A stretch of DNA of 64,000 bases from Streptomyces sp. NBC_00249 (GCF_026342355.1 NZ_JAPEMV010000003.1:806001-870000), one strand, 5' to 3'. Positions 32,348 to 41,675 are shown, counted from the first letter of the stretch. Translations and numbers: made by a program. The notes: generated by a model not told the origin, from the letters alone.

Positions 32348-33223
32348 ATGAATATGCGGTTCGGCGTGAGTTTCTGGAAGCTGGAAGACCGGGTCTCCTG
32401 GATGGAGAAGTCCCGACGTGCCGAGGACCTCGGCTACCACGTGATCACCGTGCCCGACCACATCGACATGCCGTCGCCCTTCCCGGCGTGCGTTCTGGCT
32501 GCCGAGGCGACCAGGAGCGTCCGGGTCGGCACGTTCGTGAGCAACACCTCGTTCTACAGCCCGGCACTGTTCGCCCGGGACGTCGTCACCACCGCCCAGC
32601 TCACCGGAGGACGGCTGGAGGTCGGCCTCGGCGCGGGGTGGAAGAAGAAGGAGTTCGACCAGGCCGGAATCCCGTTCGAGGCGGCGGGCAAGCGCGTCGA
32701 CCGACTCGTCGAGACCCTGGACGAGGTCAACCGGGCCTGGAGCGCCGCCCGGCCGGGCCCCGGCGTCGCGTCCGACCGGCCGCCCCTGATGATCGGCGGA
32801 AACGGTGACCGGGTACTGAGACTGGCCGCCAGGCACGCCGACATCGTGTCGTTCGCCGGCACCGGATTCGACCCGCAGGGTCGGGGGATGCAGTTCCTCA
32901 CCGATCGGCAGATGGACGACCGGGTGGCATTGGTCGATGCGGAACTACGTGCATCCGACCGGGACACCGTGCATCGAAACATCATCGTGCTGCGCACTCA
33001 GGTGACGGATGACCGCGCGGCTGCCCGGGAGGACTACTCCCGGTTCCTGCGGGGCACGCTGAGCCCCGAACAGGTCGGTGAACTACCCGCCGTGCTGATC
33101 GGGAGCCCGGAACAGATCGCCGAGCAGCTCATCGCCCGTCGGGAACGGTTCGGGTTCGACTACGTCACCGTGCAGGAGTCGGCGCTCGACACCTTCGCCA
33201 AGGTGATAGCGCTGCTCCGCTGA
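32348..33223 (+). CDS. LLM-class (F420-dependent type) flavin oxidoreductase
   Basis: 291 residues, ribosome binding site AGGACAGGAG. The luciferase-like TIM barrel is visible: MNMRFGVSFWK at the start, LGYHVITVPDH, GRLEVGLGAGW in the middle and PLMIGGNGDRVL near the C terminus, which is the typical actinobacterial F420-dependent subgroup. It follows the exporter by 32 bases in the same transcription unit and ends before a strong bidirectional terminator. It could reduce or oxidise the peptide product, or recycle a cofactor; either F420 or FMN is possible. Confidence 0.87.
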   Translation: MNMRFGVSFWKLEDRVSWMEKSRRAEDLGYHVITVPDHIDMPSPFPACVLAAEATRSVRVGTFVSNTSFYSPALFARDVVTTAQLTGGRLEVGLGAGWKKKEFDQAGIPFEAAGKRVDRLVETLDEVNRAWSAARPGPGVASDRPPLMIGGNGDRVLRLAARHADIVSFAGTGFDPQGRGMQFLTDRQMDDRVALVDAELRASDRDTVHRNIIVLRTQVTDDRAAAREDYSRFLRGTLSPEQVGELPAVLIGSPEQIAEQLIARRERFGFDYVTVQESALDTFAKVIALLR

Positions 33224-33314
33224 CGCGGGCCCGGAGTCGACGAGGGAAGCCGTGACGGCGCAGCGGACGTGCGCTGCGGATCCCCGCCACGCACTTCGCG
33301 CTGCCGCTGGACCT

Positions 33315-33349
33315 CACCTGACCGGCCTGCGGGGCAGGACGGTCAGGTG
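33315..33349. terminator. Bidirectional terminator
   Basis: CACCTGACCG pairs perfectly with CGGTCAGGTG (10 bp), and inside it CCTGC pairs with GCAGG around a GGG loop. It lies between the LLM gene (+) and the TerD gene (-), which converge. It marks the right edge of the RiPP-like cluster. Confidence 0.8.
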
Positions 33350-33367
33350 TTACCCCCCCCAGGGGGA

Positions 33368-35533
33368 TCAGCGGCGAACCTTCAGGCTCCACTTCTCCGC
33401 GGTGCGAACCCCGATCAGGCCGGGCGGTACCAGGTGGACCCCGGGCTCACCGCACAGCTGCCGCTCGGGACGCAGGTACGCGTCCATGGTGGCCAGTACG
33501 ATCGCGTCGGACTCGGCCCCGGGATCGACCCGGACCTCCACCTGCGCGGCCGAGCCGGTCATCTCCACCAGCTCCCAGCCCTGGCCGGAGAGCTTCCGCT
33601 TCAGCTCGCGGACCTCGCCCAGGGGCAGTACCTCCAGCTTCCACGAAGCCGCGTGGTCCAGCTTCACGACCACGTGGCACCAGCCCTCGGGCCCCACGGC
33701 GAGCGGGCCGGTCATCGGCGCCAGGGTGCCGAACCGTCCGACCCTGTCGCTGGTGCCGTCAGGCTGGACGGTGTGCACATAGCTGAAGGCCTCGTCGGAG
33801 CCCTCGCACGTGGCCCGGATCAGGGCGGGCGGCCCCGCATAGCGCAGTACGGCCTGGCCCCGCCCCTTGGCGCGCCTGCCCAGGGCCTCCACCGTGTCGA
33901 TCGGACGGACCCGCAGCCGCCAGTCGCCGGAGCCCTGGACCCGTACCCGCACCTCGGGCTCGCCCTTGGCGAACGCCAGCATCTGCCCTCTCGCGTCCCG
34001 GGTGGTGGAGTAGATGCTCAGCTGCTCCACCTCGCCCTTCTCGTCGAGGCGCCAGATCCAGAACCAGCTGTGCCGCTTGGGCACCCGCGTCCGCTCGAAC
34101 TCCACCACCGCCGGACGGCCGGGCTCCGGGTTCACCACGGTCAGCTCCAGCGTGCCGCGCCCCTCGTGGACGCCTGTGGCCAGGGACCGCGTGAGGGCCC
34201 GCTCGGCCTCCTGCGGGGTGCGGTGGTGCCCCGGCGCGGGCGTCAGCTCGGCGCTCCAGCCGGCCTGCGCCGACACGAGCACCAGCAGCGGCCCGGCCGT
34301 TACCTGGTGGGTGGCCTCGGCCCGGCCGTCGTCGTCGGCCAGCGGCTTGCGCCGATCCGGCTCCACGCGGTCGAGCTGGGCCGTGGCCGCCTCGAAGCGG
34401 GCGGACCGCGGCCCGTGGTGGCGCAGGGTCAGGTCGGCGGCCGGGCCCTCGTGCAGGAGTACGTCCGGACCCGCGCCGGAGACGGTGCCTTCCAGCCGGC
34501 GCGCGGCACCGAGCGACAGCACCCGCAGGGTCCAGGCGCCCGCCGCCACGACGCGCAGCAGCAGCGCGCGCTTACCGCGTACGGCCAGGGCCCGCGCCTC
34601 CCGGACCGGGGCGGTGGTGTCGAAGAGGACCTGGTCCTGGGCGTCGTCGCGGTCGAGGGTGGCGACGCCGAAGGGGCCCCCGCCGGCCACCGACATCTCG
34701 ATGATCAGCGGGCCCTCGGGAGCCGGCCGGCCGAAGGAGAGGACCTGCTCCCCTTCGCCGTGCACCTCGTGGAACAACTCCCCGTCGGGGACGGGCACCG
34801 CCCCTTGCTCCGGCCCGGCCCCCGAGCCCAGGATCTGCCCGAGGGATGCCGCCAGGGACGCAGCCTGCGCGTTCAACTGGGCCCCGCGAGCGGCCACACT
34901 CCCGCCGCCGACCGCCGCCGGGGACCCGACCGGGAGCACACCTGCGGGCGGGGCGGCCTCCTTGTGCACCTCGGTCATCGCGGGGCCCGGCACCGGGGCG
35001 GCCGGAAGGGCCTCCAGGGGTATGCCGTGGTCGGCGGCGAGTGCGGCAGGCCCGGCGCGGTAGCCCTGCCCCACGGCGCGGAAGCGCCAGGCCCCGTTCC
35101 GGCGGTAGCACTCGCCGAGCACCAGCGCGGTCTCACCGCCGGCGTCCGTGACCTCGTACCGCACCACCAGCGGGCCCTCGCCGCCGGCCACCTCCACGGA
35201 CAGCCCGGCGACCGCAACGAACGTCCCGCCCGAGGCGAGGACGGCGATCAGCACCCTCTGTACGGCGGGCTCCACCGCCTCCTCGTCCACCTCCAGTCGC
35301 TGGACGAGCCGCCCGCCCTCCGCCGCCCCGCCCAGGTACCGTACGGCGCCCGAGGGGTGCGAGGGCCGGTCCCCCCGGACCACATCACCTTCGCCACGAA
35401 CCCGCCCCACCGCGTCCACCAGCACCGCGACGGCAGCCACCAGGGGGGCGCCCGGCCGGTCCTCCCGGACCACGGTGATACGGAACGGCCCCCCGGGCAA
35501 CGGGGCGTTGGCCCCCTTGAACATGATCGTCAT
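33368..35533 (-). CDS. TerD-family (tellurium/stress response) protein, long form
   Basis: 721 residues from the ATG of MTIMFKGANAPLP; the open frame continues upstream into IS5 debris, which is not part of the gene. The N-terminal 190 residues are a TerD domain (LVAAVAVLVDAVGRVRGEGDV, ALVLGECYRRNGAWRFRAVG). The remaining 530 residues form a beta-rich region with repeated units (W-L-V-x-PLG patterns: WKLEVLPLGE, WTLRVLSLG, WRLRVRPID) that looks like about four copies of one domain. TerD proteins bind calcium and are linked to stress and envelope responses. Solitary here, without other ter genes. Confidence 0.85.
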   Translation of the reverse strand: MTIMFKGANAPLPGGPFRITVVREDRPGAPLVAAVAVLVDAVGRVRGEGDVVRGDRPSHPSGAVRYLGGAAEGGRLVQRLEVDEEAVEPAVQRVLIAVLASGGTFVAVAGLSVEVAGGEGPLVVRYEVTDAGGETALVLGECYRRNGAWRFRAVGQGYRAGPAALAADHGIPLEALPAAPVPGPAMTEVHKEAAPPAGVLPVGSPAAVGGGSVAARGAQLNAQAASLAASLGQILGSGAGPEQGAVPVPDGELFHEVHGEGEQVLSFGRPAPEGPLIIEMSVAGGGPFGVATLDRDDAQDQVLFDTTAPVREARALAVRGKRALLLRVVAAGAWTLRVLSLGAARRLEGTVSGAGPDVLLHEGPAADLTLRHHGPRSARFEAATAQLDRVEPDRRKPLADDDGRAEATHQVTAGPLLVLVSAQAGWSAELTPAPGHHRTPQEAERALTRSLATGVHEGRGTLELTVVNPEPGRPAVVEFERTRVPKRHSWFWIWRLDEKGEVEQLSIYSTTRDARGQMLAFAKGEPEVRVRVQGSGDWRLRVRPIDTVEALGRRAKGRGQAVLRYAGPPALIRATCEGSDEAFSYVHTVQPDGTSDRVGRFGTLAPMTGPLAVGPEGWCHVVVKLDHAASWKLEVLPLGEVRELKRKLSGQGWELVEMTGSAAQVEVRVDPGAESDAIVLATMDAYLRPERQLCGEPGVHLVPPGLIGVRTAEKWSLKVRR

Positions 35534-35599
35534 ACCGGCATCCTCGCACCCGCCGCCATGCGCGGCGGATGGATTCCGGCAGCCTCGGGCCGGCCGAGA

Positions 35600-35770
35600 T
35601 CGACCGGGACACCAGGGCTGTCGGCCGGGAACCCGGGCGAAGACCGCCGGGCCAGGACGCAAGGTGCCGCCCATGTCCTGCCAGTCGGTGCCCGGAGGCG
35701 ACCACGTGGTCCCGTTCCAGAGCGTGTGCTGAAGGTGGCCGTGTACGTCCACGGCCATCAGGCTCACGCG
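35600..35770 (-). pseudogene. Beta-propeller-like C-terminal fragment
   Basis: On the - strand directly after the IS5 breakpoint the frame reads VDVHGHLQHTLWNGTTW, then TDWQDMGG, typical of propeller repeats with a WNG-TW pattern. It has no start and fades out before the TerD gene. It is probably the tail of a gene destroyed by rearrangement. Confidence 0.45.
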
Positions 35771-36473
35771 GGCGTTGTCGAAGGCAGGTGGTCTACCGCC
35801 CTTGCTGCCGAGCCGTTTTCGGTTGGCGATCTGGTCAGCGGGCTGCGGGATCACGGCACGGATCCCGCGTCTACGCAGATGCTTGCGGATCGCGCGGGCT
35901 GAGTACGCCTTGTCGGCGAGCACGGTCGTGGGGCGGGTTCGGGGCCTGCCTTTCGGTCTGCCCACCCGGATCGCACCCATCACGTGCTCGAAGGCAGGTG
36001 CGTCACCGGCCTGTCCTGGGGTGATGCCGAAGGCCAGAGGCCGGCACCGGCCGTCGGCTGCGAGGTGGATCTTTGTGGTCAGTCCACCGCGGGAACGGCC
36101 AAGGGCATGGGGTCGTGCGGCTCGCTGACCGGGGCCCCCTTTGACGGGCCCCGGCAGCGTGCTGATGGGCTCGCACGATGGTGGAGTCGACGGCGACGGC
36201 CCACTCCAGGTCGTCCTCGGCGTCGGCCTGAGTAAGAAGGGCGGCGAAGACGCGTTCCCAGGTGCCGTCGATCGCCCACATCCGCAGTCGGCTGTAAGCG
36301 CCCTTCCAAGACCCGAACCGTTCGTGCAGGTCCATCCACGGCGTCCCCGTGCGGTACTTGAACGCGATCGCGTCGATCACCTGCGGGTGATCACGCCACC
36401 GCCCACCCCTCCTCGACGTCCGATCTGGCAGCAACGGCTCGATCCGAGCCCACTGGGCATCAGTCAGTGACAC
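35771..36473 (-). mobile_element. IS5-family transposase remnant, 3' end lost
   Basis: The - strand frame starts at GTG with LTDAQWARIEPLLPDRTS, continues to AVDSTIVRAHQHAAGARQRG, shifts frame, and resumes with VLADKAYSARAIRKHLRRRG and KGGRPPAFDN. The break comes right after PAFDN, where intact elements continue with YKxRNVVERC. A programmed frameshift is normal in this IS group, but the missing C-terminal 50 residues kill it. Confidence 0.85.
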
Positions 36474-36510
36474 GACCTGACAACGAAAGCGAGGGCGGCC
36501 GGACGCTGTC

Positions 36511-36840
36511 CTATTCAGCCAGGTCCGGAATCTGGCGCCGCGCTTCCGAGCTCCACAGGCCTTCACCACCTCGCGTGATGGAATCATTGCGTTCCTCGGC
36601 GACTTCCTCCAGGTAGTCCAACCGGGCCTGCGTCAGGCTCAGCCGACCGTTGGGCCCACCCCTCACGAAGTGTGCGTCCGCATCGCCCTGCCCGTCGTCC
36701 TCCCAGCCGCACTCTGGGCAGATCTCAAAGTTGGCCCGTTCCTGCAGCGTCCGCTGGAAACAACACGGGCACGCAACAAAGCCGCTTGCGGTGTCAATCA
36801 AGGAAACCGGGGACGGTTCTTCAGAAGCCATGGCAGCCAT
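36511..36840 (-). CDS. CPCC zinc-ribbon protein
   Basis: 109 residues. The centre carries CPCC, then CPECGWEDD about 17 residues later, forming a four-cysteine zinc site. GPNGRLSLTQARLDYL follows, the standard end of CPCC cysteine-rich domain proteins found widely as solo genes or toxin/immunity-associated proteins. Two Met starts lie close together (36840 and 36831); the ribosome binding site is weak. Flanked by the IS5 remnant; function unknown. Confidence 0.75.
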   Translation of the reverse strand: MAAMASEEPSPVSLIDTASGFVACPCCFQRTLQERANFEICPECGWEDDGQGDADAHFVRGGPNGRLSLTQARLDYLEEVAEERNDSITRGGEGLWSSEARRQIPDLAE

Positions 36841-37006
36841 CGTTCCGCTCTCGCGGATAATCCACAAAACGGCCTAGCGGCCAGCACGTCCGTCCGGTAC
36901 GGGACTCTTCCCGTACCGGACGGACGGCCCCCGACTTCTCCCGCACACCAGCGCGCACCCCGGCCCGGGCCAGCGGCCCGCCTGCTCACTCTGGAGGGAC
37001 CACCAG

Positions 37007-37340
37007 TGAAACTCCGCCAGGACCTCGCCGCGCTCGCGGCCCCCGCCGCCCGCGCCCTGCCCGCCGGGCCCCCCTTACCCGCCCTCGCCGCGACTACGAG
37101 ACCAGCGCCCAGCCCACCGTGGACGCCGAGGTCACCACCCCCGGCACCGTCCTGGTCTCCGGTCGCCTCCTCGCCGACATCACCCGCACGATCAAGGGCA
37201 CCCACCGGGTCGACCTCGAACTCGACGGCGCGCGCCTGATCCTGGCCTCCGGCCGCACCCGCTACACCGTGCACACCCTCCCGCCGGGAGCCGACCCGGC
37301 CGCCTGGATCGTCCACCCCGGCGCCGAGCCCACCCGCTGA
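37007..37340 (+). pseudogene. DnaN-like (sliding clamp N-domain) fragment, frameshifted
   Basis: A GTG frame begins VKLRQDLAALAAPAARALPA and is lost after about 35 codons. A second frame reads DYETSAQPTVDAEVTTPG, then TVLVSGRLLADITR and LILASGRTRYTVHTLP, the first domain of the beta clamp. The native core between them is shortened, and the protein stops after the first domain. It may be a decayed mobile-element homologue rather than chromosomal dnaN. Confidence 0.65.
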
Positions 37341-37385
37341 CCCTCACCACCCGCCCCCTTCCCGACCGAGAACGAGGACGTCCTC

Positions 37386-38039
37386 ATGAACCGCGAACAC
37401 ATTCACCGCGACCCCCAGGCCGCTGCCGTCATCGCCGGCGCCGCCCCCGCGGACTCCGACCACCTGCTCAACCCGTCCGACACCTCGGCCGCCCGGCCCA
37501 AGGTCGTCACCCTGTGCGGCTCCACCCGCTTCTGGAGCGAACTCGCCGAAGCCAACCTGCGCGAGACCGCTGCCGGCCGGATTGTCCTGGCCCCGGGATG
37601 CGACATGAAGACGCCGCACGCGCTGTGGGCGGACGAGCAGGACGCCGAGGAGCTCAAGGTGCGCCTCGACGAGCTGCACCGGGCGAAGGTGCGGATGGCG
37701 GACGAGGTCCTGGTGGTCAACCCCGGCGGCTACGTCGGCGACTCGACGCGCTCCGAGATCGCCTACGCGCTCAGCCTGGGGATCCCGGTCCGCTACACCC
37801 ACCCCGACGAGCCGCTGGCCGGCACGTCCACGGCGGTGCTCGTGGCGGAGTCCCGGTCGACGGAGCCGCGGGCGCTGGCCTCGTACGAGCTCGCGGACTG
37901 GAAGTGCCCGCACTGCGAGCAGACGGCGGTGGAGGGTACCCACGCGTGGGACGACCGCGGGCCGTACCAGCTGCTGAGCGTCCACGTCCTGCGGTGCCCG
38001 GCCGGGCACGGCTGGTCCAACCACAACGACGGAGGCTGA
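37386..38039 (+). CDS. Nucleoside 2-deoxyribosyltransferase-like protein with zinc-ribbon tail
   Basis: 217 residues. The core matches the nucleoside deoxyribosyltransferase/DUF4406-like Rossmann fold: VVTLCGSTRFWSELAEANL, then DELHRAKVRMADEVLVVNPGGYVG and STRSEIAYALSLGIPV. The C-terminal 45 residues add CPHCEQTA and CPAGHGW, a probable zinc ribbon. Proteins of this type are frequent on actinobacterial plasmids and phages. A strong terminator follows 50 bases after the stop. Confidence 0.75.
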   Translation: MNREHIHRDPQAAAVIAGAAPADSDHLLNPSDTSAARPKVVTLCGSTRFWSELAEANLRETAAGRIVLAPGCDMKTPHALWADEQDAEELKVRLDELHRAKVRMADEVLVVNPGGYVGDSTRSEIAYALSLGIPVRYTHPDEPLAGTSTAVLVAESRSTEPRALASYELADWKCPHCEQTAVEGTHAWDDRGPYQLLSVHVLRCPAGHGWSNHNDGG

Positions 38040-38088
38040 CGCGGAGACGCGCCGCGACACCCCGACCGGCTGCCTGACTGCCGTCCTG

Positions 38089-38130
38089 TTCGAGCAGGCC
38101 CCGCCACCCGAGCGGGCGGGCCTGCTCGAA
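38089..38130 (+). terminator. Terminator hairpin
   Basis: TTCGAGCAGGCCC pairs perfectly with GGGCCTGCTCGAA (13 bp) around a GC-rich 16-base loop. Confidence 0.8.
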
Positions 38131-38168
38131 CCCTCAACACGGCGCTCCCGTCGTTCACCCGCGAATCA

Positions 38169-38378
38169 CTGCAGGACCCAGGACCGAAGGCTGCCGCCGA
38201 CCGGCTGTCGACGGAGATCCACAGTGCGGAAGCCAGGGCGAGCGACGTTAACGTGAGGACCGCGCTCGGCAATTACGCCAACTACGCCCGCACTGGCGTT
38301 CCTGACAGCGTGCGGGCCGCGTCCTACCAGCACGTCATCAAGGCGTGCAAGCGCGTCGACAGTACTCCCGCGAGTTGA
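38169..38378 (+). pseudogene. Unidentified C-terminal fragment
   Basis: Seventy codons of protein-like text (DRLSTEIHSAEARAS, VRTALGNYANYARTG, SVRAASYQHVIKACKRVD) end at TGA. There is no start codon with a ribosome binding site and the upstream frame enters the terminator. Family not recognised. Confidence 0.4.
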
Positions 38379-38581
38379 ACCAGCAGCGACTCCAGGTCCG
38401 ACTGGCGCCGGCTCAGCTCTGCGGGCCCAACGGGCTTGTGCTGTGACCGTGAGGGTTCGCCTCACTGCGAGGTTCTCCCATATTGTCCGCTTCGACTGGT
38501 TGGAGACCCACGGCGGACGCCCACTGACCCGACCTGCTTGATCGTGGTGGTGGACCCGACCAGGACCAGTACCGTGCGGAC

Positions 38582-38770
38582 ATGGCAGGCAAGCGGCAGC
38601 CGTACTGGCGCACCATCGGGACCCCGACGACTCTCGTGCTCTACCGAACCGTCGACAGATGGCGGTACGCGATCTACTTCACCGAACCGTCGGGCGTCGC
38701 CGATGGCGCTCTCAACGATCCCGTGTCCTCGTCCGAGCCCAGTATCGCGCAGGCTGCCGTCCTCCTAGAG
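38582..38770 (+). pseudogene. Unidentified gene, N-terminal part only
   Basis: From ATG, about 63 residues are protein-like (YWRTIGTPTTLVLYRTVDRW, YAIYFTEPSGVAD, SIAQAAVLLE), after which the frame loses protein character. Small Streptomyces proteins of this kind are usually about 90-120 residues, so it is probably truncated or frameshifted near 38770. Confidence 0.45.
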
Positions 38771-39017
38771 GGGCGTAGGAGATGCGTGCGGAGCCCGCCA
38801 CGGCGTGTGCCATGTTCGTCAGCGGCGGAGAGGCTTGCGCTGACGGACCTCGGCTGCCTGTTCACGAACGTACGGGTCGGCGTCCGCTCCCAGTCGGTCG
38901 AGCACAGCCGAAGTCGCGGGATCTGGTGCGGGAAAGCGGCCCAGGGCGATCGCGACCCAGGCACGGACACTCGCCGCACGTCGTTTGGGCGTGATCGGAC
39001 GAGACCGTGCGCGCGGC

Positions 39018-40610
39018 TCAGGACTGCGCCTGCTTCAGCAATCCCTTGACGGACACTGCCGAGTTGACCCAGACCCAGCTGAGACCGTATCTTTCGGCCT
39101 CTCTTTCCACTTCTTTGGAATCCAGGGCTCCGTATATGTCGTAGATTGACTCAGTCTTCTTCTTTTTCTTGAAGTTGAACGAGGAGATGAAGACATCTGG
39201 CTCCTCTTCCGGCGACCAGAAAGCAGCCACGTATCGCGGCTTTCTCGTCATGTTGATCAAGTTATTGTTGTAGCGCACCCTGCCGTGGTGTATGACATGC
39301 TCGCCGCAGTTTTTGGGCGGACAGTAGTATCTTCCTTCTGATTTCATCCAGGAGAGTTTGGGATAGTTGAATTCTTCGCTGAGCTTCCCCCGGTCCTGCC
39401 TCAGGACGGCGAATCGAAGAATGGCGTTCAGTGTCTCGTACTTGGCGCCCTTGGGGAGTGTGATCACCTTCTCCATCGTGAACTCTTCTCCGGCGTCCAG
39501 CGTCGTACCAGGGCCCTGGAACTGCCCGGATCCAATGATCTCGCCTTCGACTTTGCTCACGAAGATTTCTGCCTCTGTGCTGTACCACCCTCCCTCCTCG
39601 TTGCCCTTCCATTCCTTCATCCCTTGGCCTGAGGCGGAGAACTTTGCCGAGGATCCAGAGACCGTGTAGTCGTCGACGACAAGGTAGACCGGAATCCCTC
39701 CGGTATTCTTCGCATAGAGTTTGAGCGGGACGTGGATATAGGGTGAATCGGCGTCCGTCTGTGGCGTGCCGAATTCCGATTTCAGTGCAAAGTGCCAGGG
39801 GGCGACAATGGGTTGATAGATAGTCGAGTAACCCAGGCTGATGGCCGTCAGGAGTGCGGTGAAGGTAACCCCTGCCGCGAACTTCCTGGGGTGCGGTATC
39901 CCCCTCCACACTTTTTCGTGGATGAGGGTCCAGAGGGCCCACAGTGACCAGAGCCACAAGGCAAGAAAAGCCAGGACATTGGGTATGAGTTCTCGTTCCT
40001 GAAGCCAAAGGAAGAGAAGAAGGCTCGTAGTGGCCAGCGCCATGAGCACGCCCAGAAGGACCAGCGCTCCGGACAGTCTGACCTGCTGGCGGCCCCAGTA
40101 GTCGACGGCCGCGGGCACGGAAATGCCCTGAACTGCGCCTGCCAGCAGGAACAGAACGCCGACCAAACGTTGCGCGAAAGTGAGCGCTCCGAGGGCGTCC
40201 GCCCAGCCGATGACGGCGTGCAGCGCCAGCGATCCGAGCAACCCCACGACCATGACGGCGATGACTACACGCCGTCTCCAGCCCCTATCGTCGGGCCACA
40301 CGCTGCTATCGCCGCCGCGCCAGTGGACGCACCCACGGTCGTCCACGTCCATGTCGTCGGGGTAGCCGAGGCGGCGGAGCACCTCCCGCAACTCGAGGAG
40401 GGACCAGGCGCTCCCCACCGTCTTGTCGTGGATGGTAATCCGGCGCAGACCGCGCCGGTCAGGTGGCTCGACGATCACCCATGGTCGTATACCCATGGAG
40501 CCAGGCTCGGCGTCACGCCCACCATGTGCGCGCTGAGCTGCTGCATTCGATTGAATCAGAGGTTTCGACGAAGGTGCTTCCGCCGCCGCGTCTTCTGGCT
40601 CCTGCCCCAT
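39018..40610 (-). CDS. Multi-pass membrane protein of unknown function
   Basis: 530 residues. After a soluble N-terminal 110 residues come six predicted membrane segments between about 113 and 290 (VVIAVMVVGLLGSLALHAVI, LVGVLFLLAGAVQGISV, LVLLGVLMALATTSLLLFLW, VLAFLALWLWSLWALWTLI, FTALLTAISLGYSTIY). A 240-residue extracytoplasmic domain with a lysine cluster (FKKKKKTE) follows. Its GC content is clearly lower than that of its neighbours, suggesting recent acquisition. The ATG at 40610 has GGGGACGG upstream; a later Met (MGIRPW) is possible. I do not recognise the family. Confidence 0.7.
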   Translation of the reverse strand: MGQEPEDAAAEAPSSKPLIQSNAAAQRAHGGRDAEPGSMGIRPWVIVEPPDRRGLRRITIHDKTVGSAWSLLELREVLRRLGYPDDMDVDDRGCVHWRGGDSSVWPDDRGWRRRVVIAVMVVGLLGSLALHAVIGWADALGALTFAQRLVGVLFLLAGAVQGISVPAAVDYWGRQQVRLSGALVLLGVLMALATTSLLLFLWLQERELIPNVLAFLALWLWSLWALWTLIHEKVWRGIPHPRKFAAGVTFTALLTAISLGYSTIYQPIVAPWHFALKSEFGTPQTDADSPYIHVPLKLYAKNTGGIPVYLVVDDYTVSGSSAKFSASGQGMKEWKGNEEGGWYSTEAEIFVSKVEGEIIGSGQFQGPGTTLDAGEEFTMEKVITLPKGAKYETLNAILRFAVLRQDRGKLSEEFNYPKLSWMKSEGRYYCPPKNCGEHVIHHGRVRYNNNLINMTRKPRYVAAFWSPEEEPDVFISSFNFKKKKKTESIYDIYGALDSKEVEREAERYGLSWVWVNSAVSVKGLLKQAQS

Positions 40611-41002
40611 GACTGCGACACCGTCCCCGACGGCCTTTACGCCAGCGGCGCACCAGCCGAAGCAGTCGACCCGACCACCCTCGTAGCCGGCAGCCGAGGC
40701 CGCAAAACCGAGCGCTCCGAACGCCCAGCCCAGGCAGCCGAGGCCTGAACCGGCGGAGACATGTCGGACCCTGAGTCGCTCCAGTCGCTGAACGCCTGAC
40801 TAAATGCCCTCTGACCTGCATTGACAGGCCAGCGACCGAAACTCTCAAGTGCGTGGCGCTCAGGCGCCCTGCACCTCCCGCAGGCTGTGTCACCGGCTCC
40901 GGGCGCCGCTGGGGAGGCAGCCGGCCAGTCCGGAAGCCACGGACACCCCGGCCACGCCCGTGCTGCCCGACCTCCTCGTATCCGTAGTTCTAGAGTCTTT
41001 CC
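40611..41002. other. Gap between divergent genes, no gene seen
   Basis: About 390 bases that should contain two promoters. No ORF, operator or RNA element that I can support. Confidence 0.45.
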
Positions 41003-41536
41003 GTGGACGTCAACAGCTGGTTCGAGGTCGAGGACCCGGAGGAGTACGGCGAGGAGCCCTGGGACTTCAGTGAGGCCGAACTCGCCTTCCTGGCAGTGCT
41101 GCGAGCCCGGGCCGCTGATTGGCGGGTGCCGTGGGCTCCCAGCCAGGTCGGACGGCCCGAGGACGAATCGTCGCTCCTCGTCCATGCCAGCCTTCTCGAT
41201 GAGGCGCGCCGACTGGTGCTCGGCGAGTGGGCCGTGCACTTTCACGGCACGCACCTGAAGGCCGGGAAAGTCTGCGACCAGCTCTTCAACCTTCACGAGT
41301 CGCCCGAGCGCGGCTTCCTCCCGGCCTCCGGCACGGCTGAGGAGCTCGCGGAGCGGTGCGCCGGCTGGTTCGAGAGCCTGTTGAGCCGCCCTGTCGTCCG
41401 AGTCGAATGGCCGTTCAAGGACGGGAGGCATGCGACCCACTGGGAGTTCGCCGACACAGGCGAGGTCCTGGCGACACGCGGCTCCATCCCGACCGACGGC
41501 TCACACGCGGCCCACCGCCTCCCGGTCCGGCCCTGA
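41003..41536 (+). CDS. Hypothetical protein, 177 aa
   Basis: GTG start; composition is protein-like over the whole length, with acidic N terminus (WFEVEDPEEYGEEPWDF), a helical middle (HASLLDEARRLVLGEWAVHF) and a C-terminal beta region (VVRVEWPFKDGRHATHWEF). No signal peptide, membrane helix or known motif. The stop lies 37 bases before an IS5 3' fragment pointing toward it. Typical of small cytoplasmic Streptomyces proteins of unknown function. Confidence 0.65.
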   Translation: MDVNSWFEVEDPEEYGEEPWDFSEAELAFLAVLRARAADWRVPWAPSQVGRPEDESSLLVHASLLDEARRLVLGEWAVHFHGTHLKAGKVCDQLFNLHESPERGFLPASGTAEELAERCAGWFESLLSRPVVRVEWPFKDGRHATHWEFADTGEVLATRGSIPTDGSHAAHRLPVRP

Positions 41537-41573
41537 TCCGCCGGACAGGCTCTAGGCGGTGTCTGACAAATGA

Positions 41574-41675
41574 TCACGGATTGTCGAACCTGGTCGCGAT
41601 CGCGCGGAACTGTTTGAGGCGTGCGAAGCATCGTTCGACCACGTTGCGGTCGCGGTAGACCTCCTTATCGAAGGC
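41574..41675 (-). mobile_element. IS5-family transposase 3' fragment
   Basis: The - strand reads AFDKEVYRDRNVVERCFARL, then KQFRAIATRFDNP and stop, the C-terminal end of an IS5 transposase. The fragment begins exactly at the AFDKE motif where two other IS5 copies in this window break off. The outer end is followed by a terminal-repeat-like TGTCTGACAAA. Confidence 0.8.

Noticed and set aside
33269..35902. 877-codon + strand frame
   Set aside because: It lies antisense to the TerD-family gene, which has clear domain signatures; composition is that of a GC-rich shadow frame.
35534..35983. Upstream extension of the TerD reading frame into transposase sequence
   Set aside because: The first 150 codons are IS5 and propeller debris that happen to be in frame; the ATG at 35533 starts a normal TerD domain.
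39262..40008. - strand frame inside the membrane-protein gene
   Set aside because: Shadow frame of the 530-residue protein, without membrane segments or a start signal.
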